DNA from: Rhodoferax sp. WC2427
GTDB taxonomy: Bacteria; Pseudomonadota; Gammaproteobacteria; Burkholderiales; Burkholderiaceae_C
Reading direction: 5' to 3'
DNA length: 64,000 nucleotides
Assembly: GCF_040822085.1 (NCBI RefSeq)
Contig: NZ_CP162006.1
Location: 1,922,001 to 1,986,000, forward strand
Under the pieces are notes generated by a model. That model did no database searches. It worked only from the letters and a program-made list of their open reading frames with translations, and was not told the origin of the DNA. Of this stretch, positions 55,868-63,640 are shown piece after piece. Each line of letters starts with the position of its first letter. The first letter of the stretch is position 1. The position numbers were made by a program, and so were the translations under genes.

Positions 55868-56649
55868 AGCAAGGCTCCTAGGTAAGTGGATGGGTCGTCG
55901 GGGGGCGGATCACGATCGGCCACCGGTGGGGGTTTGGCTTTTCGGGATCTTGTATGCAAGTCTTGTGCCTCAGATGCCGCCTTGCCCACCGGGGCCAGGG
56001 CATCGCGCAGCTGGGCCAGCGGGTCGGTGCTGACGGGCAACCTCAGTGCCTGCTGCACCGTGCCGATGTGGGCGGCCATGAGCTTTTCGGCCAGGGCGGT
56101 GTCGCCCTTTTCCAGTGCGGCGACGATCTGCACGTGGTCGGCACAGGACTGCTCGGCGTTGTGCGAGGACTGGTAGAGCATGGCGATCAGGGTGGTGCGG
56201 GCGGTGAAGTCGCGCAGCGTGTCGGCCAGCAGGGTGTTGCCCAGGCATTCGGCCAGGCACACGTGGAAGTCGCCCAGCAGGAAGCTGCGGGTACCTACGT
56301 CGTTGCCCTTGATGGCGGCCTGCTCCTGCAGCAGGTGCTGTTTGAGCCGCTTCAAGGCGGGTTTTTCAATGCCCTGCAGGCTGCGGATCAGGCCGGTCTC
56401 AATCACCCGGCGGGCCTCGAAGGCCTCGCGTGCTTCGTCTTGCGAGGGCTCGATCACGTACCAGCCCCGGCGTGCGCTGACCGTCACGATGCCGCGCGCG
56501 GCCAGCCGGGTCAGGGCCTCGCGCACCACGGTGCGGCTGCAGTCGAACAGCATTGCCAGCGGCTGCTCGCCCAGGCGGGCGCCGGGGGCGAGTTTTTGCG
56601 CCATCACGGCTTCGATGATGCGGGTACTGATGTCGGCGGCGGTAGTCAT
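55864..56649 (-). CDS. GntR-family transcriptional regulator (FadR/FCD type)
   Basis: This 261-aa regulator has a winged helix ('PGARLGEQPLAMLFDCSRTVVREALTRLAARGIV', about 22-55) and a C-terminal FCD effector domain (about 85-210, with 'LLGDFHVCLAECLGN' and 'DHVQIVAALEKGD'). It is the first gene of the ABC operon and overlaps the binding-protein gene by 4 bp, so it likely controls transport in response to the substrate. The Pro/Arg-rich tail after residue 235 is unusual. Confidence 0.88.
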   Translation of the reverse strand: MTTAADISTRIIEAVMAQKLAPGARLGEQPLAMLFDCSRTVVREALTRLAARGIVTVSARRGWYVIEPSQDEAREAFEARRVIETGLIRSLQGIEKPALKRLKQHLLQEQAAIKGNDVGTRSFLLGDFHVCLAECLGNTLLADTLRDFTARTTLIAMLYQSSHNAEQSCADHVQIVAALEKGDTALAEKLMAAHIGTVQQALRLPVSTDPLAQLRDALAPVGKAASEAQDLHTRSRKAKPPPVADRDPPPDDPSTYLGALL

Positions 56650-56679
56650 TGCCAGGAATTACGCAGAATCCGTGCCAAC

Positions 56680-56690
56680 TGATATACAAG
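56680..56690. promoter_or_regulatory. possible GntR operator upstream of gntR
   Basis: TGATATACAAG lies 31 bp before the gntR start and resembles the short TTGTATACAA-type sites of FCD-type GntR regulators. It is one imperfect half-symmetric site; weak evidence. Confidence 0.3.
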
Positions 56691-56807
56691 ATGGATGCAC
56701 CTATTCGGTGTCGATCCGGCATGTTGACCCCGCTGTGCACCCATTCGGCACACGCGGCCTTACCGCGAAGGTAGGCAAAGCTGGGGTATCGGCACTAAGA
56801 TGGTTCT

Positions 56808-57797
56808 ATGTCGTTCCAGCCTTCTTTAGTCGTGGCCCTGGTGTGCTTGCTCGCCTTGCTGGCGGGCGTGCTGCTGTACGGCGTGCACCGCAGGCGCATC
56901 CACCACCTGCAGCAGCGGCTGGATGCGGTGCTGGCGGCTTCTGCCGATGCCATTTGCTTCGAAGACCTGGACGGCCGGGTGGTTGGCTGGAGCCCCGGCG
57001 CCGAAGCCATGCTGGGCTACACCGCGCAGCAGATGCTGGGGCAGACGCTGCAACGGCTTGTGCCTGCCGACCGCCGGTTCGAGGAGGTTGTGCCCATGGA
57101 CCCCGAGGGTGCCGTGCGTCACACTCTGGAAACGGTGCGTCTGCACCAGAATGGCAACCCGCTGCCTGTCTCCATGGTGCTGGTGCCCCTGGTGGACGCC
57201 CAGGGGCTGCGTACCGGCATGGCGCGGGTGTTGCGCGACACCTCGCGCCTGCAGGTGTCTGCCGAGCTGATCCAGTCCATGGCCTTCAACGATGCCCTCA
57301 CCGGCCTTCCCAACTGGCGGCTGCTGCGCGACCGGATCTGGCGGGCCCAACTCAACAGTGCGCGGCAACGCTCGTATTTTGCGGTGCTGTACGTCGATGT
57401 GGACAACTTCAAGGGCGTCAACAGCGCCCATGGCCGTGCGGTGGGCGACCAGGTGCTGATCGAGGTGTCGGTGCGGCTGATGGCCGCCATCCGCCAAAAC
57501 GACACCGTGGCCCGGGTGCGGGGCGATGAATTTGTGGTGCTGCTGGAAGACCTGGGCAGCAAAGAGGTGTCTGCCGCCCACCATGTCAACACGGTGGCCG
57601 ACAAGATTTGGGACATGCTGGAGCGCGATTACCCGCTGGGCGAGCTGCATGTGCGCTGCACCGCCAGCATTGGCATCCAGCTGCGCCTGGGGGGCAACGG
57701 CAGCGTGGACCAGATCATCCAGGCCGCCGATGCCGCCATGGTCCAGGTCAAGCAAGGCCGGATGTCGGTAGCGCGGGGGGTGTTTGGGGGAACGTAG
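56808..57797 (+). CDS. membrane PAS-GGDEF protein with RGDEF motif
   Basis: This 329-aa protein has one membrane segment (about 7-27), a PAS domain (about 35-150, 'DAVLAASADAICFEDLDGRVVGWSPGAEAMLGY') and a GGDEF domain. The active-site motif reads RGDEF (238-242): the first Gly is Arg. The I-site R229-QN-D232 is intact. RGDEF domains may be weak, inactive, or c-di-GMP receptors, so diguanylate cyclase activity is uncertain. It stands alone, with no EAL domain. Confidence 0.85.
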   Translation: MSFQPSLVVALVCLLALLAGVLLYGVHRRRIHHLQQRLDAVLAASADAICFEDLDGRVVGWSPGAEAMLGYTAQQMLGQTLQRLVPADRRFEEVVPMDPEGAVRHTLETVRLHQNGNPLPVSMVLVPLVDAQGLRTGMARVLRDTSRLQVSAELIQSMAFNDALTGLPNWRLLRDRIWRAQLNSARQRSYFAVLYVDVDNFKGVNSAHGRAVGDQVLIEVSVRLMAAIRQNDTVARVRGDEFVVLLEDLGSKEVSAAHHVNTVADKIWDMLERDYPLGELHVRCTASIGIQLRLGGNGSVDQIIQAADAAMVQVKQGRMSVARGVFGGT

Positions 57798-57818
57798 CCC
57801 TGGGTCCCCTGGGCATGT

Positions 57819-58085
57819 TCAGCGCCGTTGTACCTTGCCCGGCTGTTCTGCTGAAACCGGCACCACGCCCGTGGCATGGCGCTGGTTGTTGCACACATCG
57901 TGGCTGATGGCCAGATTCTCCAGGTGGCTGTTGCCACCTTCGCTCAGCGGCTGGATGTGCTCCAGGGTGGCCGCGGCGGGCAATACGTGCTGGCCACACA
58001 CCCAGCAGGGCACCACGCCATGCAGCTGCCGGGCCACGGTTTTGTAGATCTTGTCGCGGGTGTGCCCGAGTCGGCTCATAAACAT
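57819..58085 (-). CDS. small HNH endonuclease-like protein
   Basis: This 88-aa protein has a zinc-type Cys pair 'PCWVCGQ', then 'LEHIQPLSEGGNSHLENLAISHDVCNNQR', which matches the HNH beta-beta-alpha-metal nuclease motif (His, Asn and His, with a second Cys). I start at ATG 58085; a Met at 58079 is equally good, and the longer frame to 58130 is coded by the adjacent repeat. No phage or restriction genes are nearby. Its role is unknown. Confidence 0.7.
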   Translation of the reverse strand: MFMSRLGHTRDKIYKTVARQLHGVVPCWVCGQHVLPAAATLEHIQPLSEGGNSHLENLAISHDVCNNQRHATGVVPVSAEQPGKVQRR

Positions 58086-58100
58086 CCCAAAGTTTGATTT

Positions 58101-58158
58101 GCTATGTATTGTATAGCTGCTCACGCTCATGGAATAAGCGCTGGAGGCTGATTTTCTT
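58101..58158. repeat. short palindromic repeat (right arm type 3)
   Basis: Left arm 'gtatagctgctcacgctca', right arm 'ggaataagcgctggaggctg', then 'atttt'. It shares the 'AATAAGCGCTGGAGGC' arm with the copy at 17453. Confidence 0.8.
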
Positions 58159-58163
58159 TGAAT

Positions 58164-58718
58164 TTACCCGCCCAGCAGCCGCTGCGCCAGATCGGCTGTG
58201 GTGGAGGCCTTGTACTTGCGCATCAGGCCCGCGCGGTAGATTTCCACGGTGCGGTGGCTGATGCCCAGCAGCTTGGCGATTTGTTTCGAGGTCAGGCCGG
58301 TCATCACGTGGGCGGCTACCTCGCGCTCGCGCGGGGTCAGGGCGGCCTGCACCGGGCGGCGCGAGGACAAATCTTCAAAGCTCCACACCCCGGCGGCGTG
58401 CGGGGCGTTGCGGTCCAAGGCGCGGCCCATTACGTGGCACCAGAAGGCCTCGCCTTTGAAGCGCCCGCCCACGCGCTGCATGATGCGGTCGTCGGCGTAG
58501 CGGCCCTTGGTGTCCATGGTCAGCGCGATGCGCTCGCCGGTACGCTCGAACTCCACGGCAGTGGGGTAGAGCACCTGGAAGGACTGGCCGATGAGCTGGT
58601 CGCGGTCGGCCCCGAACATCTCGCACAGGTGCTGGTTGCAGTCCACAATGGCGCGGTTGCGCGACACCACCAAGCCCACCGGGGCCAGCGCAAACGCCAG
58701 CGCGTAATCCACGTCCAT
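58164..58718 (-). CDS. PAS-LuxR transcriptional regulator
   Basis: This 184-aa protein has an N-terminal PAS domain (about 5-118, 'ALAPVGLVVSRNRAIVDCNQHLCEMFG') and a C-terminal LuxR helix-turn-helix ('LTPREREVAAHVMTGLTSKQIAKLLGISHRTVEIYRAGLMRKY', about 127-169). Short PAS-LuxR proteins often sit beside catabolic genes in Comamonadaceae. It is divergent from the CoA-transferase genes with a 76-bp gap and probably controls them. The PAS ligand is unknown. Confidence 0.85.
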   Translation of the reverse strand: MDVDYALAFALAPVGLVVSRNRAIVDCNQHLCEMFGADRDQLIGQSFQVLYPTAVEFERTGERIALTMDTKGRYADDRIMQRVGGRFKGEAFWCHVMGRALDRNAPHAAGVWSFEDLSSRRPVQAALTPREREVAAHVMTGLTSKQIAKLLGISHRTVEIYRAGLMRKYKASTTADLAQRLLGG

Positions 58719-58794
58719 AGTGCAAACCCTTTACGAAAAACTACGTAGCCCAATAGGTAGTATCGTTCTGCCAGATTTTTAACCGGAGAACTGT
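58719..58794. promoter_or_regulatory. divergent promoter region with CTACGTAG dyad
   Basis: The 76-bp gap between the PAS-LuxR gene and the CoA-transferase operon contains the palindrome CTACGTAG (58741-58748) and, 8 bp further on, a 'TAGGTAGTAT' half-site that echoes it. These are candidate PAS-LuxR binding sites. A GGAGA ribosome-binding site (58785) serves the transferase A gene. Confidence 0.45.
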
Positions 58795-59514
58795 GTGAAC
58801 AAAATTTTCCCCTCTGCCGCCGAGGCGCTGAAAGGCGTTGTGCAAGACGGCCAACTCATGGCCGTGGGCGGCTTCGGCCTGTGCGGCATCCCCGAGGCGC
58901 TGATCGACGCACTGCGCGACTCCGGCGTGAAAGACCTGACGGTGATCTCCAACAACGCGGGTGTCGACGGCTTCGGCCTGGGCAAGCTGCTGGAGACCCG
59001 GCAGATCAAAAAGATGATCTCCAGCTACGTGGGCGAGAACAAGGAATTCGAGCGCCAGTACCTGGCGGGCGAGCTGCAACTTGAGTTCACCCCCCAGGGC
59101 ACGCTGGCCGAAAAGCTGCGTGCCGGCGGCGCGGGCATTCCGGCCTTCTTCACCAAGACCGGTGTGGGCACCCTGGTGGCCGAAGGCAAGGAACTGCGTG
59201 AGTTTGACGGCCAGACCTACGTGATGGAGCGCGCCCTGGTGCCCGAGGTGTCGCTGGTCAAGGCCTGGCGCGCCGACAAGTCCGGCAACCTGCAGTTCCG
59301 CCTGACAGCCCGCAACTTCAACCCCGCTGCCGCCATGGCGGGCAAGATCTGCATCGTCGAAGTGGAAGAAATCGTCGAGACCGGCAGCATGGTGCCCGAC
59401 CAGGTGCACCTGCCCGGCATTTACGTGCACCGCATCGTGCTCAACGCCCACCCCGAAAAGCGCATTGAAAAGCGCACCATTACCGAAACCGTGACAGCGA
59501 AAGCAGGAGCATAA
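58795..59514 (+). CDS. scoA: 3-oxoacid CoA-transferase subunit A
   Basis: This 239-aa subunit has '[16 protein letters not shown]' and '[15 protein letters not shown]' near the N-terminus, typical of class I CoA transferases (ScoA/PcaI/AtoD). Together with subunit B it moves CoA from succinyl-CoA to a 3-oxoacid. If the acid is 3-oxoadipate, it would complete the beta-ketoadipate branch of protocatechuate breakdown; if acetoacetate, ketone-body use. The start is GTG 58795 behind GGAGA. It ends 2 bp before subunit B. Confidence 0.87.
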   Translation: MNKIFPSAAEALKGVVQDGQLMAVGGFGLCGIPEALIDALRDSGVKDLTVISNNAGVDGFGLGKLLETRQIKKMISSYVGENKEFERQYLAGELQLEFTPQGTLAEKLRAGGAGIPAFFTKTGVGTLVAEGKELREFDGQTYVMERALVPEVSLVKAWRADKSGNLQFRLTARNFNPAAAMAGKICIVEVEEIVETGSMVPDQVHLPGIYVHRIVLNAHPEKRIEKRTITETVTAKAGA

Positions 59515-59516
59515 AC

Positions 59517-60155
59517 ATGGCCTGGAACCAAGACCAAATGGCGGCCCGCGCGGCCCAGGAGCTGGAAGACGGCTTTTATGTGAACCTGGGTATCGGCATC
59601 CCCACCCTGGTGGCCAACCATGTGCCCGCCGACAAGGAGGTGTGGCTGCAAAGCGAGAACGGCATGCTCGGCATCGGCCCGTTCCCCACCGCTGACCAGG
59701 TGGATGCCGACCTGATCAACGCGGGCAAGCAAACCGTCACCACGCTGCCGGGCTCGTCCATCTTTGGCAGCCACGACAGCTTTGCCATGATCCGCGGCGG
59801 CAAGGTCAACCTGAGCATCCTGGGGGCCATGCAGGTCAGCGAAAAAGGCGACCTGGCCAACTGGATGATCCCCGGCAAGATGGTCAAGGGCATGGGCGGT
59901 GCGATGGACCTGGTGGCGGGCGTGAAGCGCGTCATCGTGCTGATGGAGCACGTGGCCAAAAAACGCGACGGCACCATCGACCTGAAAATCCTGCCCGCCT
60001 GCACCCTGCCGCTGACCGGCGTGGGCGTGGTCGACCGCATCATCACCGACATGGCCGTGATGGACGTCACCCCCGCCGGGCTGAAAGTGGTGGAGCTGGC
60101 TCCAGGCGTGACGCTGGAAGATTTGCAAGCCCAAACCGGTGTGAAGTTGGTCTAA
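59517..60155 (+). CDS. scoB: 3-oxoacid CoA-transferase subunit B
   Basis: This 212-aa partner subunit has the catalytic Glu47 in '[10 protein letters not shown]' and '[29 protein letters not shown]'. The glutamate forms the CoA thioester intermediate. It starts 2 bp after subunit A. Whether the pair is ScoAB or PcaIJ cannot be decided by motif. It converges on the sugar dehydrogenase gene with a 4-bp gap. Confidence 0.87.
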   Translation: MAWNQDQMAARAAQELEDGFYVNLGIGIPTLVANHVPADKEVWLQSENGMLGIGPFPTADQVDADLINAGKQTVTTLPGSSIFGSHDSFAMIRGGKVNLSILGAMQVSEKGDLANWMIPGKMVKGMGGAMDLVAGVKRVIVLMEHVAKKRDGTIDLKILPACTLPLTGVGVVDRIITDMAVMDVTPAGLKVVELAPGVTLEDLQAQTGVKLV

Positions 60156-60159
60156 GGCT

Positions 60160-61323
60160 TCACGGGGCCAGGCGCAACAGCTTGCCGCTGTCGGTCAGCA
60201 GCAGGATGGCCCCGTCCTTCGCCTGCACCACGTCGCGAAAGCGCTCTTTGCGGTCGGCATAAAGCGCCTCGCGGGTCAGCACCGCGGTGGGGCTTACCGT
60301 CATGCGCCACAGCGTCTGGCCCGCCAATGAGCCTGAGAACAGATTCCCTTTCCACTGCGGGATCAGATTGCCGGTGTAGAACATCAAGCCCGCCGGAGCC
60401 ACTGAAGTGGGTACCCAATACGTCAGCGGCTCCACATAGGTGGGTGCATGCACGCCGCCGCCGATGCGGCAGGCTGTGCCCACCGGGTCGCCGTAGTTGC
60501 AGCCATAGCTTTTGACAGGCCAGCCGTAGTTGGCCCCGGCGCGGGCGATGTTGATCTCGTCGCCCCCTTGGGGACCGTGTTCGCTCACCCATAGTTCGCC
60601 GGTGTCCGGGTGCAGCGCCGCGCCCTGGGGATTGCGGTGGCCCAGGCTCCAGATGCCGGGCAGGGCGCCGGGTCCCAGCGCCGGGTTGTCGGTGGGGATG
60701 CTGCCATCGCGATGGATGCGCACCACCTTGCCCAGCGTCTGGGCCAGGTCTTGTGCGGGGCTGAACTTTTGCCGTTCGCCCAGGGTGATGAACAGGGTTT
60801 TGTCGCGGGCAAATACCAGGCGCGACCCGAAGTGGCCCGAGCCGGTGGTCTTGGGCTGCTGGCGCAACAGCACGGCCACGTCCAGCAGCGCATTGCCCAC
60901 CAGCCGTCCCCGCGCCACCGCCGTACCGGTCAATCCGGCCTCGGCACCGCTGCCCGGCTCTGAATAGGCCCAATACACCCAGGGCGCGGTGGCAAAGTCG
61001 GGGTCCAGCGCCAGGCCCAGGAGGCCGCCCTGGCCGCTGTCGTTCACCGGCAAGATGCCGCTGATGGGCGTGGTGGTGGCACCATCCGCACTGACGCGCA
61101 GCAGGCTGCCGCTTTTCTGGGTGATCAGCAGTTCGCCCGATGGCAGCACCGCGATACCCCAGGGGCTGGACAGGCTGCTGTTGAGCGTGGTGACGGTTGG
61201 CGTGGCGGTGGCGGGCGGTGTGGCTGCACTGCTGCCACCGCCACAGGCGCCGATGCCGAACCCAAGAATGGGGGCCAACAACCATCGCAAAGCCAACAGA
61301 GAGAGGGAAGGGGTCGGGTGCAT
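60160..61323 (-). CDS. PQQ-dependent soluble aldose sugar dehydrogenase-like lipoprotein
   Basis: This 387-aa six-bladed propeller belongs to the Asd/YliI (GDH-B-like) family. Typical motifs are 'SSPWGIAVLPSGELLITQKSG', 'GQGGLLGLALDPDF', 'HFGSRLVF', 'GHRNPQGAALHPDTGELWVSEHGPQGGDEIN' and 'GANYGWP'. I start at ATG 61323: the signal peptide ends 'GFGIGAC' with lipid site Cys27, so it is probably anchored in the envelope. It would oxidise aldoses with PQQ; the substrate range is broad in this family. Confidence 0.85.
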   Translation of the reverse strand: MHPTPSLSLLALRWLLAPILGFGIGACGGGSSAATPPATATPTVTTLNSSLSSPWGIAVLPSGELLITQKSGSLLRVSADGATTTPISGILPVNDSGQGGLLGLALDPDFATAPWVYWAYSEPGSGAEAGLTGTAVARGRLVGNALLDVAVLLRQQPKTTGSGHFGSRLVFARDKTLFITLGERQKFSPAQDLAQTLGKVVRIHRDGSIPTDNPALGPGALPGIWSLGHRNPQGAALHPDTGELWVSEHGPQGGDEINIARAGANYGWPVKSYGCNYGDPVGTACRIGGGVHAPTYVEPLTYWVPTSVAPAGLMFYTGNLIPQWKGNLFSGSLAGQTLWRMTVSPTAVLTREALYADRKERFRDVVQAKDGAILLLTDSGKLLRLAP

Positions 61324-61773
61324 GCAGCAAACTCCTGGAGGCGGCACCGCAGGCTTTGGCGCGGGGCCATCAATGCAAGAAAAACTTGGAAAGGGTAATG
61401 GAAACTGAACTCGTTCAAACTACCTGGCGAATATCTAACGATTAACAGCTTACGCGTTTCGTACAATTTGCGGACTGTCAAGTTTAAATGTTATATGTAG
61501 TTTTAAAATGTATTTCTATTTTCCCCCTTTAGTTCGGTTGAGGCTTGAAAGCAGGAAAGGGGAAGACTACTGCATTTGCTTCGGCTTGCTATTTCGGAGG
61601 CAACGGTGAACACCTTTTCCGCTCACGCATACCTTGGTTTGCCCTGGTATTGCCCTGCATAAAACTATTCAATTTGCAGTGTTGATAGCTGCTGCCACTT
61701 TGAGAAATCGCCGTGCTGGACCATACTTAATTTACGCCCGGCAAACGAAATTCTCTTTAAAAAGGGATTAGTT
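61324..61773. other. 450-bp gene-free AT-rich stretch
   Basis: From about 61400 the base composition drops well below the surrounding GC level, with runs such as 'tttaaatgttatatgtagttttaaaatg' (given here in parts: ttaaatgttatatg, then tagttttaaaatg). It separates the sugar dehydrogenase gene from a 129-aa orphan and probably holds their divergent promoters. I see no reading frame or repeat I can support. Confidence 0.6.
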
Positions 61774-62163
61774 ATGTCAAACCAAGAAATAGAGCGCACG
61801 CTACACCAATTGGAACGCGCCTACGACCGCCTTATTGAACGGTCACTGCTCGGTCGCAAGTTGGAGTTGCCCAAAGTCGTACGGGTATGCCTGGTTTTGC
61901 GTGGCCTGTGCCACGATGGCCATGTAGTGAGCCGCCTGAGGAAGTTCCATTCCATCTGCGAGCATTTAACCCGGCTGATTCCGCCCACAGGCTTCGATGA
62001 AAGTGAGGAAATCCGGGCCGGCAAGGAGCAGTTGCGGCACATCAGAGAGCAGTTGGTCCGTGTGGAACAGTACGCTGCCATGCATCCTGAGCCATGGCAA
62101 GGTCCGGAGCGGCGGGTTGCGAACAGGCGGCGAGAGGGACCCAGTTCAGAAGCCAGTCTCTGA
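61774..62163 (+). CDS. orphan hypothetical protein (129 aa)
   Basis: This helical, charged protein begins 'MSNQEIERTLHQLERAYDRLIERSLLG' and ends with a basic 'GPERRVANRRREG' motif of a kind found at the tails of many proteobacterial signalling proteins. An AGGGA site lies in front of ATG 61774. There are no membrane segments, no known domain and no operon partner. Its location next to an AT-rich patch and a tRNA suggests possible acquisition by transfer. Confidence 0.6.
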   Translation: MSNQEIERTLHQLERAYDRLIERSLLGRKLELPKVVRVCLVLRGLCHDGHVVSRLRKFHSICEHLTRLIPPTGFDESEEIRAGKEQLRHIREQLVRVEQYAAMHPEPWQGPERRVANRRREGPSSEASL

Positions 62164-62227
62164 ATCGACAGGCTGGTTCTTTGGGCGCCATGGCAAGCCG
62201 CTGCATTGCAACGACCTGGTTTCTGTG

Positions 62228-62301
62228 TGGAGCGGGTGAAGGGGATCGAACCCTCGTATCGAGCTTGGGAAGCTAGCGTTCTACCATTGAACTACACCCG
62301 C
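62228..62301 (-). tRNA. tRNA-Gly (anticodon CCC)
   Basis: The minus strand folds as a 74-nt cloverleaf. The acceptor arm is GCGGGTG/CACCCGC with discriminator T and an encoded CCA (62228-62230). The D-arm is GTTC…GAAC, the anticodon loop TTCCCAA (anticodon at 62267-62269) and the T-arm GAGGG/TTCGATC/CCCTT. It resembles E. coli glyU. The anticodon stem contains one mismatch (U28·C42). Confidence 0.93.
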
Positions 62302-62341
62302 TGAGGTCACCGGATTATAGGGGCCATAAACCCCTGGTGTC

Positions 62342-63640
62342 CTAGTGTGTGACGTAGCCCATGGTCTGCGGCAGCCAGAGCACGATCTGGGGGAAGAAGG
62401 TCATGGCGAGCAGCAGGCACAGCAGCATGAGCAGGAACGGCCATCCCTCTTTCATCATCTCGCCGATTGGAATGCCGGTGAGCGCCTTGGTGACAAACAG
62501 CAGCATGCCAAACGGCGGGTGGATCAGGCCAATCATCATGTTGAGCACCACCAGCACCCCAAAGTGCACCAGATCCACGCCCAGCAGCTTGGCGGCGGGC
62601 AAGAGCATGGGCACGAAGACCAGCAACAGCACCGACACATCCAGAAAGCAGCCCAGCACCAGGAACATCACGTTCACCAGCAGCAGAAACTGGATGCGCG
62701 ACAGGTGCATGCCGTCTACCCACATCGCCATGCTTTGGGGCACTCCCTCGGCGGTGAACGCGTAGTTCAGCATGAAGGAGCCCGCCAGGATCAGGGTGAT
62801 GACGGCGCTGCCGCGGGTGGATTCCATCACCACAGCCCAGAAGCTGCGCCAGGTCAGCGCCCGGAACACCACCGCCGCCAGAATGAGGGCATGGAACGCG
62901 GCCACAGCGGCGGCCTCGGTGGGGGTGAAGGCCCCCGAGTAAATGCCACCCAGCAGCACGATCGGCATGGACAGGGGCAGGGCACCACGGAAGATCAGGC
63001 CCGCCCATTCGGAGCGCGGCACGGGTTCGTCGCGCGGCATATTGCGTTTGACGGCGATGATGTGCACCACCCCCATCATCAGCCCGGCCATCAGAAAGCC
63101 CGGCACCACGCCGCCCAGAAACAGCGCGCCCACCGACGCGCCCGATACCAGCGCATAAATGACCATCGGAATGCTGGGCGGGATGATGGGCCCAAGCGTG
63201 GCGCTGGCCACCACTACGGCACCGGCAAAGCCGCGGGTGTACTCGGGCTTTTTCAGCATCTGGCGGATGGTGACCAGGCCCGGCCCGGCGGCATCGGCAA
63301 TGGCGCTGCCGCTCATGCCCGAGAAGATCACGCTGACCAGAATGTCCACCTGCGCCAGGCCACCGCGCATGCGGCCCACCAGAATGCGGCAGAAGTCAAA
63401 AATCCGCTCGCTCACTGTGCCCGCATTCATGATGTTGGCGGCAAACACAAACAGCGGCACCGCCAACAGCACATAGCTGTTGTACAGGCCGTTGCCTACC
63501 TGCTCGGCCACCAGGCCCACATCCTGGCCTTTGGCCAGCAGGTAGGCAATGCCGGCGGCCAGCATGGAAAAACCGATGGGCATACGCAGCAGCAAGCCGC
63601 CCACCAGCACGGCAACGAGGATCCAGATTCCAGAGGTCAT
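62342..63640 (-). CDS. dctM: TRAP transporter large permease subunit (DctM)
   Basis: This 432-aa membrane protein has about 12 segments. Signature segments are 'IFSGMSGSAIADAAGPGLVTI', 'ATLGPIIPPSIPMVIYALVSGASVGALFLGG' and 'GAFTPTEAAAVAAFHALI', all typical of DctM. TRAP transporters take up organic acids with a periplasmic binding protein and a sodium gradient. I start at ATG 63640, which overlaps the small-subunit stop by 4 bp; the longer frame runs into that gene. Confidence 0.92.
   Translation of the reverse strand: MTSGIWILVAVLVGGLLLRMPIGFSMLAAGIAYLLAKGQDVGLVAEQVGNGLYNSYVLLAVPLFVFAANIMNAGTVSERIFDFCRILVGRMRGGLAQVDILVSVIFSGMSGSAIADAAGPGLVTIRQMLKKPEYTRGFAGAVVVASATLGPIIPPSIPMVIYALVSGASVGALFLGGVVPGFLMAGLMMGVVHIIAVKRNMPRDEPVPRSEWAGLIFRGALPLSMPIVLLGGIYSGAFTPTEAAAVAAFHALILAAVVFRALTWRSFWAVVMESTRGSAVITLILAGSFMLNYAFTAEGVPQSMAMWVDGMHLSRIQFLLLVNVMFLVLGCFLDVSVLLLVFVPMLLPAAKLLGVDLVHFGVLVVLNMMIGLIHPPFGMLLFVTKALTGIPIGEMMKEGWPFLLMLLCLLLAMTFFPQIVLWLPQTMGYVTH

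Noticed and set aside
58086..58130. Longer start for the HNH gene
   Set aside because: The added residues are coded by the neighbouring dispersed repeat; the ATG at 58085 or 58079 fits better.
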